In this document: positions 1-7,155 of the stretch, one piece after another
How the letters are laid out: the number at the start of each line of letters is the position of its first letter
Position numbering within the stretch: the first letter of the stretch is position 1
NCBI RefSeq assembly: GCF_900100345.1
Contig: NZ_FMTT01000008.1
Span: forward strand, 1 to 35,164
Direction: 5' to 3'
Length of the DNA stretch: 35,164 nucleotides
DNA from: Paenibacillus tianmuensis
Lineage (GTDB): Bacteria > Bacillota > Bacilli > Paenibacillales > NBRC-103111
Notes under the pieces: generated by a model
What the model was told of the DNA's origin: nothing
Database searches by the model: none
What the model saw: only the letters and a program-made list of their open reading frames with translations
Translations under genes and position numbers: made by a program

Positions 1-218
1 TCCACTTCCTTGAGCCAAGGCCATACCTTTTTCAACGCTGGCAGCCCGTTTGCACAGGTCTGGTAAGACAAGCCTCTGCCTGTTTCTTGGAAGGTGTCGT
101 TCCATCTCGCAAGGAAGTGGTTAAAGACAAAGCGAGCGCATCCAAACATCTGATGGATCAGCGTCGTTTGCTCCTCCGTTGGGTAGATGCGAAAGCGAAA
201 AGCTTTATGATGCAGCAT
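1..218 (-). CDS. tnpB: IS200/IS605-family TnpB (OrfB) N-terminus, cut by window edge
   Basis: The minus strand encodes about 72 residues that run off the left edge of the window. The start reads M-L-H-H-K-A-F-R-F-R-I-Y-P-T-E-E-Q, followed by the segment MFGCARFVFNHFL. The pattern basic residues, R-x-Y-P-T-x-E-Q, then G-x-A-R-x-x-x-N is the N-terminal helix-turn-helix region typical of TnpB/OrfB proteins. TnpB is an RNA-guided endonuclease carried by IS200/IS605-type elements, with its catalytic RuvC-like half in the C-terminal part, which is not visible here. An AAAGGAG ribosome site lies 11 nt before the ATG at 218. Without the rest of the gene I cannot say whether it is intact or whether a tnpA accompanies it. 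There is no tnpA between this gene and position 632. Confidence 0.85.
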   Translation of the reverse strand, partial: MLHHKAFRFRIYPTEEQTTLIHQMFGCARFVFNHFLARWNDTFQETGRGLSYQTCANGLPALKKVWPWLKEV

Positions 219-251
219 GCGAAACTTATCTCCTTTGGTGATTTCATGACT

Positions 252-260
252 ATTATAGCA
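252..260 (-). promoter_or_regulatory. Extended -10 promoter element before tnpB
   Basis: Reading the minus strand, TGCTATAAT is an extended -10 hexamer (TG-N-TATAAT) about 34 nt before the tnpB start codon. No good -35 hexamer is found at normal spacing; a TTGTAT lies 20 nt upstream of the -10. A short AT-rich stretch surrounds the site. Confidence 0.5.
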
Positions 261-331
261 CATATGTTCTTATTTATATACAAGAGATGCTGATTCATCT
301 CCCCCTTATCGAAGAGGGAGTCTTCTCAGCC

Positions 332-478
332 TTAACGATAAATTTCGTCCCCTTCGATCGTTTCAACGTCGAGCTTCGCGTCGAACATCAGCAGAAACAG
401 CTTAAGAAGCGACTTGAAGCCTTTTTTGAGGAAACGATGCGGTTTCCTGGAAACATGACATGCTTGATCATACTGCAC
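332..478 (-). pseudogene. Possible C-terminal remnant of an unidentified gene
   Basis: A minus-strand frame open from 532 ends at TAA 332-334. Its last 30 codons (about 332-421) have coding-like third positions and protein-like composition: KGFKSLLKLFLLMFDAKLD followed by an acidic tail VETIEGDEIYR. Upstream of about residue 18 (counted from a GTG at 478) the translation stops looking like protein and there is no ribosome site. It could be the end of a gene truncated by rearrangement next to the insertion element, or a small protein with an unusual start. I do not recognise the family. Confidence 0.25.
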
Positions 479-632
479 GCGGCCTGCCGCCCGCGTAAAG
501 CGAACAGGCGCACTTCCTCGGATGTGTCCGCGTTATCCGCACGATGCTCAGAGACTAATTTGAAAATAAGTGAAGGGGGAAACGCCGTGCGAACCGTCAA
601 AGGGTTCAAAACGATACGAGGATGTGGAACCA

Positions 633-1313
633 TTGAATACGCAAAAACCAGGATTTATCGGGGCCTTTTATTATTTGCTTTATCTTCTGCCCGCAGGCAT
701 TATCGGATTCACGCTGACAATCGTCGGTGTCGTCTTGTCTATCGGACTGATGCCACTGTTCGCCGGCTTTCCGCTTATGATCGTGATAGCGCGGTTTGCC
801 AAGCATATGACTGTTTTGGACGCAAGGCTGGCCGCCCGGCTACTTCAATCCCCTTCGACTGCCACAAATTCCGTGCATACGGAAAGCCTTGATCCTGAGC
901 AGTATGGCAAAAGAGGCCTCTTCGCCCAACTAGGCGCGGAACTTTCCAATCCGTCAACTTACGTAGGACTGTTGTTCCAAATCGTTAAGCTGCCCTTGGG
1001 CATCATCTCGTTTGCGCTTGCCGTTACGATCGTAGCCTTTAACCTGGCGCTTTTGGCGTCTCCGCTCGTCTATTCGATCTTACTGCAATCGATCGGCATT
1101 GATATTTTCGAGAGAGCGTTATTCGCCCGTTTAATTCCGACGGACTTGAGTTCGCTTCAAATCTCGCTTATTTACGCAGGAATCGGTCTGCTGCTTCTGC
1201 CCGTAACCAATAGCTTGATCCGTCAAAGCGCCTTATTCTTCGGACGCATCGCCGTCGAAATTTCCGATCCGGCCGGGGAAAGAGGCGAAAATGCTCCGCT
1301 ACAGCGGGCCTAA
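633..1313 (+). CDS. Putative sensor-domain membrane protein (PF13796-like)
   Basis: A 226-residue protein that is mostly membrane segment. Hydrophobic stretches lie near residues 8-34, 38-55, 115-150 and 175-195. The two halves resemble each other: L-L-P-A-G-I-I-G-F-T-L in the first and K-L-P-L-G-I-I-S-F-A-L in the second, each followed by a long hydrophobic run, as in the 'putative sensor' family that often precedes histidine kinases in other bacteria. I chose the TTG at 633 because GAGG lies 11 nt before it. A GTG at 570 in the same frame has no ribosome site, and the residues between are not membrane-like. No kinase or regulator gene is adjacent; the gene converges on rarA. The function is unknown and the family call rests on the repeated pattern only. 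Confidence 0.6.
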   Translation: MNTQKPGFIGAFYYLLYLLPAGIIGFTLTIVGVVLSIGLMPLFAGFPLMIVIARFAKHMTVLDARLAARLLQSPSTATNSVHTESLDPEQYGKRGLFAQLGAELSNPSTYVGLLFQIVKLPLGIISFALAVTIVAFNLALLASPLVYSILLQSIGIDIFERALFARLIPTDLSSLQISLIYAGIGLLLLPVTNSLIRQSALFFGRIAVEISDPAGERGENAPLQRA

Positions 1314-1371
1314 GTTTATTTCCCCGGAAATGTTATACTTTTGCATAGCGCCGTCAGCCGTCTATCGCTTC

Positions 1372-1395
1372 CCTGCGGCTTCACTCCGCCGCAGG
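1372..1395. terminator. Hairpin at the convergence of the sensor gene and rarA
   Basis: Arms CCTGCGGC (1372-1379) and GCCGCAGG (1388-1395) form a perfect 8-bp stem with an 8-base loop containing the rarA stop codon. On the plus strand it is followed by CTTGTTATATTT, moderately T-rich; on the minus strand there is no T-run. It may terminate the plus-strand transcript weakly. Confidence 0.3.
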
Positions 1396-2634
1396 CTTGT
1401 TATATTTCGCGAAAATCTTCGCTTCCACTCCGCTATTTTGCGGCTGATAAAATCGCTTGCCTTTCACTTCCGGAGGAAGGTATTCGTTCTTGGCGTTCGG
1501 ATGATCGATAGGATTCGAATAAGTTCTCGTACCGTCGCGGACATCTGCGGGGACCTCGTAAGCTTTCGTCTGCTTGACGTAGTCGAGCGCTCCGTTGATT
1601 GCTTTATAGACCGCATTGCTTTTCGGACTCTCGCAAATGAACACGACGGCTTCGGCGATAGCCATTCGCGCTTCCGGCATACCGACAAACTCGACGGCAT
1701 CTTTGGCCGCCAATGCGATTTGCAGCGCAGTCGGATTGGCCATGCCCACATCTTCCGTCGCATGAACGACGATTCTGCGGCAGATGTATAGCGGATCCAC
1801 ACCCGAATACAGCATGCGCGCAAGCCAATAGATAGCCGCGTCCGTCTGGCCGCCGCGGAGCGACTTGCAAAAGGCGGACGTCATGTCGTAAAAATCGGTA
1901 TGGGTTATCGCATTTATCCGGGACTCGAACGATTCCTGAATCGTCTGCAGCTCGATCGTTTGTGAATCGTGCAGCGAATAGGCGGCCGTTTCCAAGGCGA
2001 TCAAGGCATTTCTTACATCGCCATTGCAGACATCGCATAAATAATCCATCGCTTCCTGTGTAATCCGATACTCCCCGCCCAGCCCTCTCTCGAGGTCCGC
2101 CAATGCCTGACGCAAAACTTGCTCCAGATCGTCTTTTTGCAGCGCTTCAAGCCGGTACACACGGCAGCGGCTGACAAGAGGAGGTATGATATCGTGTGCG
2201 ATGCTTTCCGTCGTCGCGCCGATCAGGATAATGGTTCCGTCTTCGACGATTGGCAGCAACGACTCCTGCACATTGCTTTTGAGCGCATGGATTTCATCCA
2301 AGAACAGAATCGTCCGCTGATTGTACAGCTTCAGATTGTCTTTCGCTTTTCGGGCGACTTCCCGCAGATCCGAGACTGAAAGCGAGACGCCGTTCAATTT
2401 TTCAAAATGCGAGCTCGTCATTCCACTGATGATCGTGGCGAGCGTCGTTTTGCCGCTGGAAGGCGGGCCTTGCAAAATCATGGAGCCGATCTTGTCCGTT
2501 TCGATGAGCCGGCGCAGCACCTTGCCTTCGCCGAGCAAATGCTTCTGTCCGAAAAATTGCTCCAGATTTTGCGGGCGCATTCTTTCCGCCAGCGGCTTAT
2601 ATTCGTTCGTCCGGTTAAAATCGAATAAGTCCAT
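1381..2634 (-). CDS. rarA: Replication-associated recombination protein A (RarA/MgsA AAA+ ATPase)
   Basis: A 417-residue AAA+ ATPase of the clamp-loader-like RarA/Mgs1/WRNIP1 family, which acts at stalled replication forks. Visible motifs are Walker A GPPSSGKT (residues 56-63) and Walker B FLDEIH (111-116), then the sensor-1 region IGATTE and the C-terminal part ending near YLPPEVKGKRFYQP, typical of the family. I start at ATG 2634 (MDLFDFNRTNEYKPL), which has GGAG 7 nt upstream. An ATG 12 codons earlier lies in frame but the added residues are not family-like. This is the last gene of the conserved minus-strand block and corresponds in position to B. subtilis yrvN. It appears to have its own promoter at 2730-2758. 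Confidence 0.95.
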   Translation of the reverse strand: MDLFDFNRTNEYKPLAERMRPQNLEQFFGQKHLLGEGKVLRRLIETDKIGSMILQGPPSSGKTTLATIISGMTSSHFEKLNGVSLSVSDLREVARKAKDNLKLYNQRTILFLDEIHALKSNVQESLLPIVEDGTIILIGATTESIAHDIIPPLVSRCRVYRLEALQKDDLEQVLRQALADLERGLGGEYRITQEAMDYLCDVCNGDVRNALIALETAAYSLHDSQTIELQTIQESFESRINAITHTDFYDMTSAFCKSLRGGQTDAAIYWLARMLYSGVDPLYICRRIVVHATEDVGMANPTALQIALAAKDAVEFVGMPEARMAIAEAVVFICESPKSNAVYKAINGALDYVKQTKAYEVPADVRDGTRTYSNPIDHPNAKNEYLPPEVKGKRFYQPQNSGVEAKIFAKYNKPAAE

Positions 2635-2668
2635 GGTTTTCTCCGACCGCCAATCCCTGTGTATTCGC

Positions 2669-2729
2669 AAAAAAAAGCATAGGCCCTTGACGCCGCATAT
2701 GTGCTGCGAACGTGTGACCCATGCTTTTT
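2669..2729 (-). terminator. Long-range inverted repeat with U8 tract in the rarA leader
   Basis: On the minus strand AAAAAGCATGGG (2729-2718) can pair over 12 positions, one of them G-U, with CCTATGCTTTTT (2683-2672), enclosing 34 nt. The 3' arm runs into eight T's (2676-2669), 35 nt before the rarA start. It looks like an intrinsic terminator for read-through from tcdA. The 5' arm overlaps the predicted transcription start of the rarA promoter, so transcripts from that promoter would carry only part of it. Confidence 0.45.
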
Positions 2730-2758
2730 ATTATAAAAGCACTTTGGACAATTTACAA
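2730..2758 (-). promoter_or_regulatory. Sigma-A promoter for rarA
   Basis: On the minus strand: -35 TTGTAA (2758-2753), a 17-nt spacer, and -10 TATAAT (2735-2730). The predicted start is near 2723, giving a leader of about 90 nt before the rarA ATG. Confidence 0.65.
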
Positions 2759-2831
2759 AGCCGGACATCCGATGCTTGATCGGAGCTGCGCTTCACAAGG
2801 ATGCTTTCTTTATGCCGAATCGCTGATTATG

Positions 2832-3584
2832 CTACTTCAGTCCTGCCTTAGCCAGCAGGTCGCGGACAGCGACGCTGACCATGATCAGCCCGGCGACCGG
2901 CGGAACGAACGCATTGCTGGCGGGCGGCTGCTGCGCTTTACGAATCTCGGGCGCATTCTCCGGCACGATCCGCTGCGTGACGTCTACCCGCGGCTTGATC
3001 GGCTCCTCCGTCGAAAAAACGACTTTGACGCCCTTCTTGATGCCTTCCTTCCGCAGCTTATGACGAATTACCCGCGCCAGCGGATCCACGCTCGTCTTGG
3101 AAATATCCGCCACCTGAAACCGGGTCGGATCCATCTTATTCGCGGCGCCCATACTGGAAATGAGCGGAATCTTGCGCTGTAGGCATTGCTTGATCAGATG
3201 AATTTTGTAGCTGATCGTATCCGAAGCGTCCAATACATAGTCCAACGGATACTGGAACAACTGCTCATACGTTTCTTCGGTATAAAACATGCGCAGAGCG
3301 ACGGCATTGCATTCCGGGTTAATTTGCAGGATACGATCTCGCATCAGCTCCGCCTTCGGCTGGCCGACCGTCGTCACCAAAGCATGAATTTGCCGGTTCA
3401 CATTCGTAATATCGACGACATCCTTGTCGATCATGATGATCCGGCCGACGCCGGTGCGGGCCAACGCTTCGGCGGCGATCGCACCGACGCCGCCGATGCC
3501 GAGAACCGCCACCGTACTATTTTTCATTACCTCAAGCCCTTCCGGGCCGATTGCCAGCTCCGTACGGGAAAATTGATGCAGCAT
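2832..3584 (-). CDS. tcdA: tRNA threonylcarbamoyladenosine dehydratase TcdA (YrvM)
   Basis: A 250-residue E1-like protein of the ThiF/MoeB fold. TcdA adenylates and dehydrates threonylcarbamoyl-A37 of ANN-decoding tRNAs to the cyclic form ct6A. The nucleotide-binding glycine loop GIGGVG is at residues 29-34, and the D-x-x-D-x-T-N-x-N-R-Q segment at 53-65 contacts ATP. The C-terminal ending, with a hydrophobic helix near AGLIMVSVAVRDLL, fits the family. The start MLHQFSRTELAIGPEGL matches the conserved family N-terminus; the best ribosome site, GAGGAG, is rather far (15 nt). It lies 32 nt downstream of aspS, in the same order as in B. subtilis (hisS-aspS-yrvM), so it probably belongs to that T-box-controlled operon. 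Confidence 0.93.
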   Translation of the reverse strand: MLHQFSRTELAIGPEGLEVMKNSTVAVLGIGGVGAIAAEALARTGVGRIIMIDKDVVDITNVNRQIHALVTTVGQPKAELMRDRILQINPECNAVALRMFYTEETYEQLFQYPLDYVLDASDTISYKIHLIKQCLQRKIPLISSMGAANKMDPTRFQVADISKTSVDPLARVIRHKLRKEGIKKGVKVVFSTEEPIKPRVDVTQRIVPENAPEIRKAQQPPASNAFVPPVAGLIMVSVAVRDLLAKAGLK

Positions 3585-3616
3585 GGCTTACTGTCCACAC
3601 TCCTCTTATTCGGGTC

Positions 3617-5404
3617 TTAAGCTTTGGCGGAAGGCTGCTTGAGCGCCAACCTAATGGACAGGTCCTCAAGCTGCTTTGCATCCACGGGACCCGGAGCTCC
3701 CGTTAACAGATCCGATGCGCTGGCCGTTTTCGGGAAGGCAATCGTTTCGCGCAGATTGGTACGGCCGGTAATCAGCATCACGAGCCGGTCGAAACCGAAA
3801 GCAATGCCCCCGTGAGGAGGCGTACCGTATTCGAAAGCCTCCAGCAGGTAGCCGAATTTCTCCTGCGCTTCTTCCTTGGAAAGACCAAGCGTAGCGAACA
3901 TTTTCTCTTGTACTTCACGCTGATAAATCCGCATGGAGCCGCCGCCTACTTCATAGCCGTTCAGCACAAGGTCGTAGGCCTGCGCGCGGATTTGGCCCGG
4001 ATCGGTATCGAAGTAATGCATGTCTTCTTCCTTCGGACGGGTAAACGGATGATGCTCCGCCACATAGCGCTTCGCTTCTTCATCATAGCTAAGCAGCGGG
4101 AAGTCCACTACCCACGCGAACTTGAATTTGCTATCGTCGATTAGGCCCAACTGACGGCCGATTTTCAATCGAAGGTTACCGAGCACATCGGCAACGACCT
4201 TCTTCGTATCGGCGGAGAACAGAAGCAGGTCGCCTTCTTCGGCTTGCAGACGCTGCTTGAGCTGCTCCAGCTCCTGCTCGTTGAAAAATTTCACGATCGG
4301 CCCTTTCAGCTCGCCGTCTTTATACGTCATCCACGCAAGCCCTTTGGCCCCGTAACGTGCGGCGAATACACCGAGATCGTCGATTTCCTTGCGGCTCCAG
4401 GCGGCGCAGCCTTTGGCATTGAGCGCCTTCACCTGACCGCCCTTTTTAATGACGTTCGCAAATACTTGGACGCCCGATTCGGCGACAATGTCCGACACGT
4501 CCTGCAGCTCCAGGCCGAAACGAAGATCCGGCTTGTCGGAGCCGTATTTGCCCATCGCATCCGCGTAGGTGATGCGTTGGAAAGGCGTTTCGATGTCGGC
4601 ACCGGCCGTTTCTTTAAACAAGCGGACAACGAGCTTCTCCATCATGGCGAGCAGTTGATCCTGCGACAGGAACGACGTCTCAATGTCCACCTGTGTAAAT
4701 TCCGGTTGGCGGTCGGCGCGCAAATCTTCATCGCGGAAGCACCGGGCGATTTGGTAGTAACGCTCCATGCCGCTTACCATCAGCAGCTGCTTAAAAATTT
4801 GCGGCGACTGCGGGAGCGCAAAAAATTCACCCGGATGGACACGGCTTGGCACCAAGTAATCGCGCGCGCCCTCTGGCGTGCTGTTGATCAAGATCGGCGT
4901 TTCCACCTCGACAAAGCCGTTCTCGTCCAAATAATCGCGGAATATTTTGGCGGCTTTGGCACGCAGCATCAACGTACGCTGCATTTCCGGACGGCGCAGG
5001 TCGAGATAGCGGTGCTTGAGACGCAGTGATTCGTCGATTTCGATCCCGTCTTCGATGAAGAACGGCGGATTTTTCGCGGCATTCAAGATCTCGATCTCCT
5101 TGATGCGAACTTCGATCTCTCCGGTCGGAAGATTCGGGTTGACGGTTTCCGCATCCCGTTCTACGACTTCGCCGCGTACCGCGAGCACGTACTCGTTACG
5201 CGCCCGGTCGGCTACCGCAAGCGCTTCGCCGGAAAAAGCCGGATTAAATACGATTTGCACAATCCCGCTCCGGTCGCGCAGATCGATGAACAATACCCCG
5301 CCCAGGTCGCGGCGGCGCTGTACCCAACCATTCAGTGTAACCGTCTCTCCTACATTAGCTTTGCTTAAAGTGCCGCAATGCTGCGTTTTTAACATCGTCG
5401 TCAT
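3617..5404 (-). CDS. aspS: Aspartyl-tRNA synthetase
   Basis: A 595-residue class IIb synthetase of bacterial type. An N-terminal OB-fold anticodon-binding domain (about residues 1-110, with [11 protein letters not shown] and [10 protein letters not shown]) is followed by motif 1 around [16 protein letters not shown], motif 2 [11 protein letters not shown] (223-233), the bacterial insertion (GAD) domain in the middle, and motif 3 GIAFGFDR (533-540). I start at ATG 5404: the ATG at 5422 lies inside the ribosome site itself (GGAGGT, 10 nt before 5404), so it is probably not used. The gene is 25 nt downstream of hisS, and both should be controlled by the T-box leader at 6736-7083. Whether the enzyme is strictly Asp-specific or also charges tRNA-Asn cannot be told by eye. 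Confidence 0.97.
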   Translation of the reverse strand: MTTMLKTQHCGTLSKANVGETVTLNGWVQRRRDLGGVLFIDLRDRSGIVQIVFNPAFSGEALAVADRARNEYVLAVRGEVVERDAETVNPNLPTGEIEVRIKEIEILNAAKNPPFFIEDGIEIDESLRLKHRYLDLRRPEMQRTLMLRAKAAKIFRDYLDENGFVEVETPILINSTPEGARDYLVPSRVHPGEFFALPQSPQIFKQLLMVSGMERYYQIARCFRDEDLRADRQPEFTQVDIETSFLSQDQLLAMMEKLVVRLFKETAGADIETPFQRITYADAMGKYGSDKPDLRFGLELQDVSDIVAESGVQVFANVIKKGGQVKALNAKGCAAWSRKEIDDLGVFAARYGAKGLAWMTYKDGELKGPIVKFFNEQELEQLKQRLQAEEGDLLLFSADTKKVVADVLGNLRLKIGRQLGLIDDSKFKFAWVVDFPLLSYDEEAKRYVAEHHPFTRPKEEDMHYFDTDPGQIRAQAYDLVLNGYEVGGGSMRIYQREVQEKMFATLGLSKEEAQEKFGYLLEAFEYGTPPHGGIAFGFDRLVMLITGRTNLRETIAFPKTASASDLLTGAPGPVDAKQLEDLSIRLALKQPSAKA

Positions 5405-5429
5405 GGTGTTTGTTACCTCCATTTTATCG

Positions 5430-6692
5430 TTAAACTTGCCCAGTCCGCTCGCGCAGCGTCTGCACGAGATCGGCGAGAGCCAGCGTTTCTTGTTCGCCGG
5501 TAGCCATCGTTTTCAAGGTAATCTCGCCCTTTGCGAGCTCATCTTCGCCAAGAATGGCGACATAAGCTGCGTTGTACCGGTCGGCCGATTTCATTTTCGC
5601 TTTGATTTTGCGGCCCAGATAGTCTTTTTCCGCCGACAGTCCTGCCAGACGAACATTTTGCAGCAGCTTCACACACTCGCGCTCTGCGGCTTCGCCAAGG
5701 CCGATCAGGTACACATCCAACGGTTTAGCCGTCGGAATATCGACCCCCTGCGCTTGCAGTACAAGCAGGATACGCTCCATCCCGAGTCCGAAGCCGACGC
5801 CCGGCTGGTCGGTTCCGCCGATTTGTCCGACAAGGCCGTTATAGCGTCCGCCGCCCCCGATCGTATCGATCGCGCCGATACCGGCCGCTTTGTACTCGAA
5901 CGCGGTGTGCGTGTAGTAGTCCAGCCCCCGAACCAGACGCGGATTGATGCGGAACGGAATCTCCATCGCGGTCAAATATTCTTGCACCGCTTGGAAATGC
6001 GTTTGACATTCCTCGTCCAAGTATTCGAGAATGGTCGGTGCGCCTTCACCGTATTTCTGATCGACCTTACAGTCGAGAATCCTCATCGGATTGCGGTCGT
6101 AGCGCGATTGACAGTCCTTGCACAGCTTATCCTTCACCGGAGCGAAGAACTGCTGAATTTTCTCACGGTACACGGCCCGTACAGCCGAGTTGCCGACGGA
6201 GTTGATTTCCACCGTGACGTCTTTTAACCCGAGCTCTTTATAGAACGTATAGCCGAGCGCAATAACCTCTGCATCGAGACTCGGGTCAACGGAACCGAAC
6301 GCTTCGATGCCGAACTGGTGAAACTGACGGTAACGTCCGGCCTGCGGCTGCTCGTAGCGGAACATCGGACCGATATAATACAGCTTACTGACATCCGGCT
6401 CGCCGTACAGCTTGTTCTCCACATAAGAGCGAACGACCCCGGCCGTCCCTTCGGGACGAAGTGAAATGCTGCGGTCCCCTTTGTCGAGGAAGGTGTACAT
6501 TTCCTTCTCGACGATGTCCGTCGTCTCTCCTACGCCGCGCTGGAACAGCTCCGTGTGCTCAAACATCGGTGTACGGATCTCGCCAAAATTGAAACGCTGA
6601 CACAACTCCCGGGCCTTCGCCTCAATATAGTGCCATTTCTCGATTTCGCCGGGCAGCAGATCCTGCGTGCCCTTCGGTTTTTGGATGCTCAT
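5430..6692 (-). CDS. hisS: Histidyl-tRNA synthetase
   Basis: A 420-residue class IIa synthetase that charges tRNA-His. It starts with the conserved [14 protein letters not shown]. Motif 2 begins at [16 protein letters not shown] (residue 111), the histidine-specific signature [11 protein letters not shown] is at 253-263, and motif 3 is [10 protein letters not shown]. The C-terminal anticodon-binding domain (about 325-420) is complete. AAAGGAG precedes the ATG at normal spacing. It is the first gene of hisS-aspS-tcdA, with the T-box terminator ending 43 nt upstream. Confidence 0.97.
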   Translation of the reverse strand: MSIQKPKGTQDLLPGEIEKWHYIEAKARELCQRFNFGEIRTPMFEHTELFQRGVGETTDIVEKEMYTFLDKGDRSISLRPEGTAGVVRSYVENKLYGEPDVSKLYYIGPMFRYEQPQAGRYRQFHQFGIEAFGSVDPSLDAEVIALGYTFYKELGLKDVTVEINSVGNSAVRAVYREKIQQFFAPVKDKLCKDCQSRYDRNPMRILDCKVDQKYGEGAPTILEYLDEECQTHFQAVQEYLTAMEIPFRINPRLVRGLDYYTHTAFEYKAAGIGAIDTIGGGGRYNGLVGQIGGTDQPGVGFGLGMERILLVLQAQGVDIPTAKPLDVYLIGLGEAAERECVKLLQNVRLAGLSAEKDYLGRKIKAKMKSADRYNAAYVAILGEDELAKGEITLKTMATGEQETLALADLVQTLRERTGQV

Positions 6693-6735
6693 GTAAGCCC
6701 AGACTCCTTTCTGTCGCGTTTCAGCACAAATAAAT

Positions 6736-7083
6736 AAAAAAACTCCCGCCCCTGAACAAATTCAGGGACGAGAGATTGTACTTACCCAAGGTCTCCCGCG
6801 GTACCACCCACGATTCGAACGAGCTTGCCATTGCCGGGCTCGGCTTAAGCAAAACAACTCGCTCACACTCTTCAAGCGGGTAACGTCCGCCTGCCGCAAA
6901 CGACTACTATCCGGCACTGGCTATGAACGCCTTTGTCTGGCCGGGGTTCCCCGTTCGTCCTCCGGGAGGTCTGTTCGTCCGATTCGCATAAGGAAGCTTG
7001 CAGCCTGGGCTTCCCTCTCTGGATACGCAAGGTTCGAACTACTTTGTCCCATCAATGGATCTACAAGATATGACATGGAATTA
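6736..7083 (-). promoter_or_regulatory. T-box riboswitch leader of hisS-aspS, specifier apparently GAC (Asp)
   Basis: The minus strand carries the core T-box sequence TGGGTGGTACCGCG (6810-6797) followed by an intrinsic terminator: stem CTCTCGTCCCTGAA with TTCAGGGGCGGGAG (6774-6743), then seven T's. Stem I folds by eye: base GGGA (7050-7047) with TCCC (6967-6964), above a G-A-rich kink region; AGUA (7043-7040) on the 5' side of the specifier loop; helix GUUCG with CGAAC above it; and a distal stem GGAAGC/GCUUCC. The 3' side of the specifier loop reads A-G-A-C-C (6972-6968), so the best specifier is GAC (6971-6969), an aspartate codon. No CAC or CAU (His) is present in the loop. The contact base in UGGN (6806-6803) is U, which can pair with the G discriminator expected for tRNA-Asp but not with the C expected for tRNA-His. 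Uncharged tRNA should favour the antiterminator and expression. Confidence 0.92.
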
Positions 7084-7089
7084 GAATTT

Positions 7090-7118
7090 ATTCTACCCGC
7101 GAAGGTTTTCAAAGTCAA
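7090..7118 (-). promoter_or_regulatory. Sigma-A promoter of the hisS T-box leader
   Basis: Minus strand: -35 TTGACT (7118-7113), a 17-nt spacer, and -10 TAGAAT (7095-7090). Transcription should start near 7083, just upstream of T-box stem I. Six T's at 7126-7121 lie directly upstream and could be the end of the preceding FAD-oxidoreductase transcript, but only a weak hairpin precedes them. Confidence 0.8.
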
Positions 7119-7155
7119 GAAAAAACATGCGCTTGCTTGCAAATTTTCATTCGGA

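Larger units (their letters stand above)
219..632. other. Gene-poor stretch between tnpB and the sensor-domain gene
   Basis: No convincing complete gene lies here. It holds the tnpB upstream region, then a short inverted repeat at 299-320 (arms CTCCC and GGGAG around a 12-base loop) that could be the subterminal hairpin of the insertion element's left end, then a possible coding remnant on the minus strand ending at 332. Open frames on both strands between 388 and 632 have unnatural composition and look like chance frames. In B. subtilis the position beyond rarA is occupied by cymR; that gene is not here, so the conserved synteny breaks just beyond rarA. Confidence 0.5.

Noticed and set aside
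388..633. An 81-codon minus-strand frame
   Set aside because: Its composition is unnatural and it lacks a ribosome site; the frame ending at 332 is the only protein-like reading in this stretch.
287..892. A plus-strand frame with a ribosome-site-like AAGGGGG before a GTG at 587
   Set aside because: The translation beyond 660 is arginine- and cysteine-rich and is the shifted reading of the sensor-domain gene, whose own frame gives a clean membrane protein. A frameshift joining the two cannot be excluded, but nothing requires it.
5402..5422. Longer aspS starting at ATG 5422
   Set aside because: That ATG is part of the GGAGGT ribosome site for the ATG at 5404; the six added residues are not family-like.
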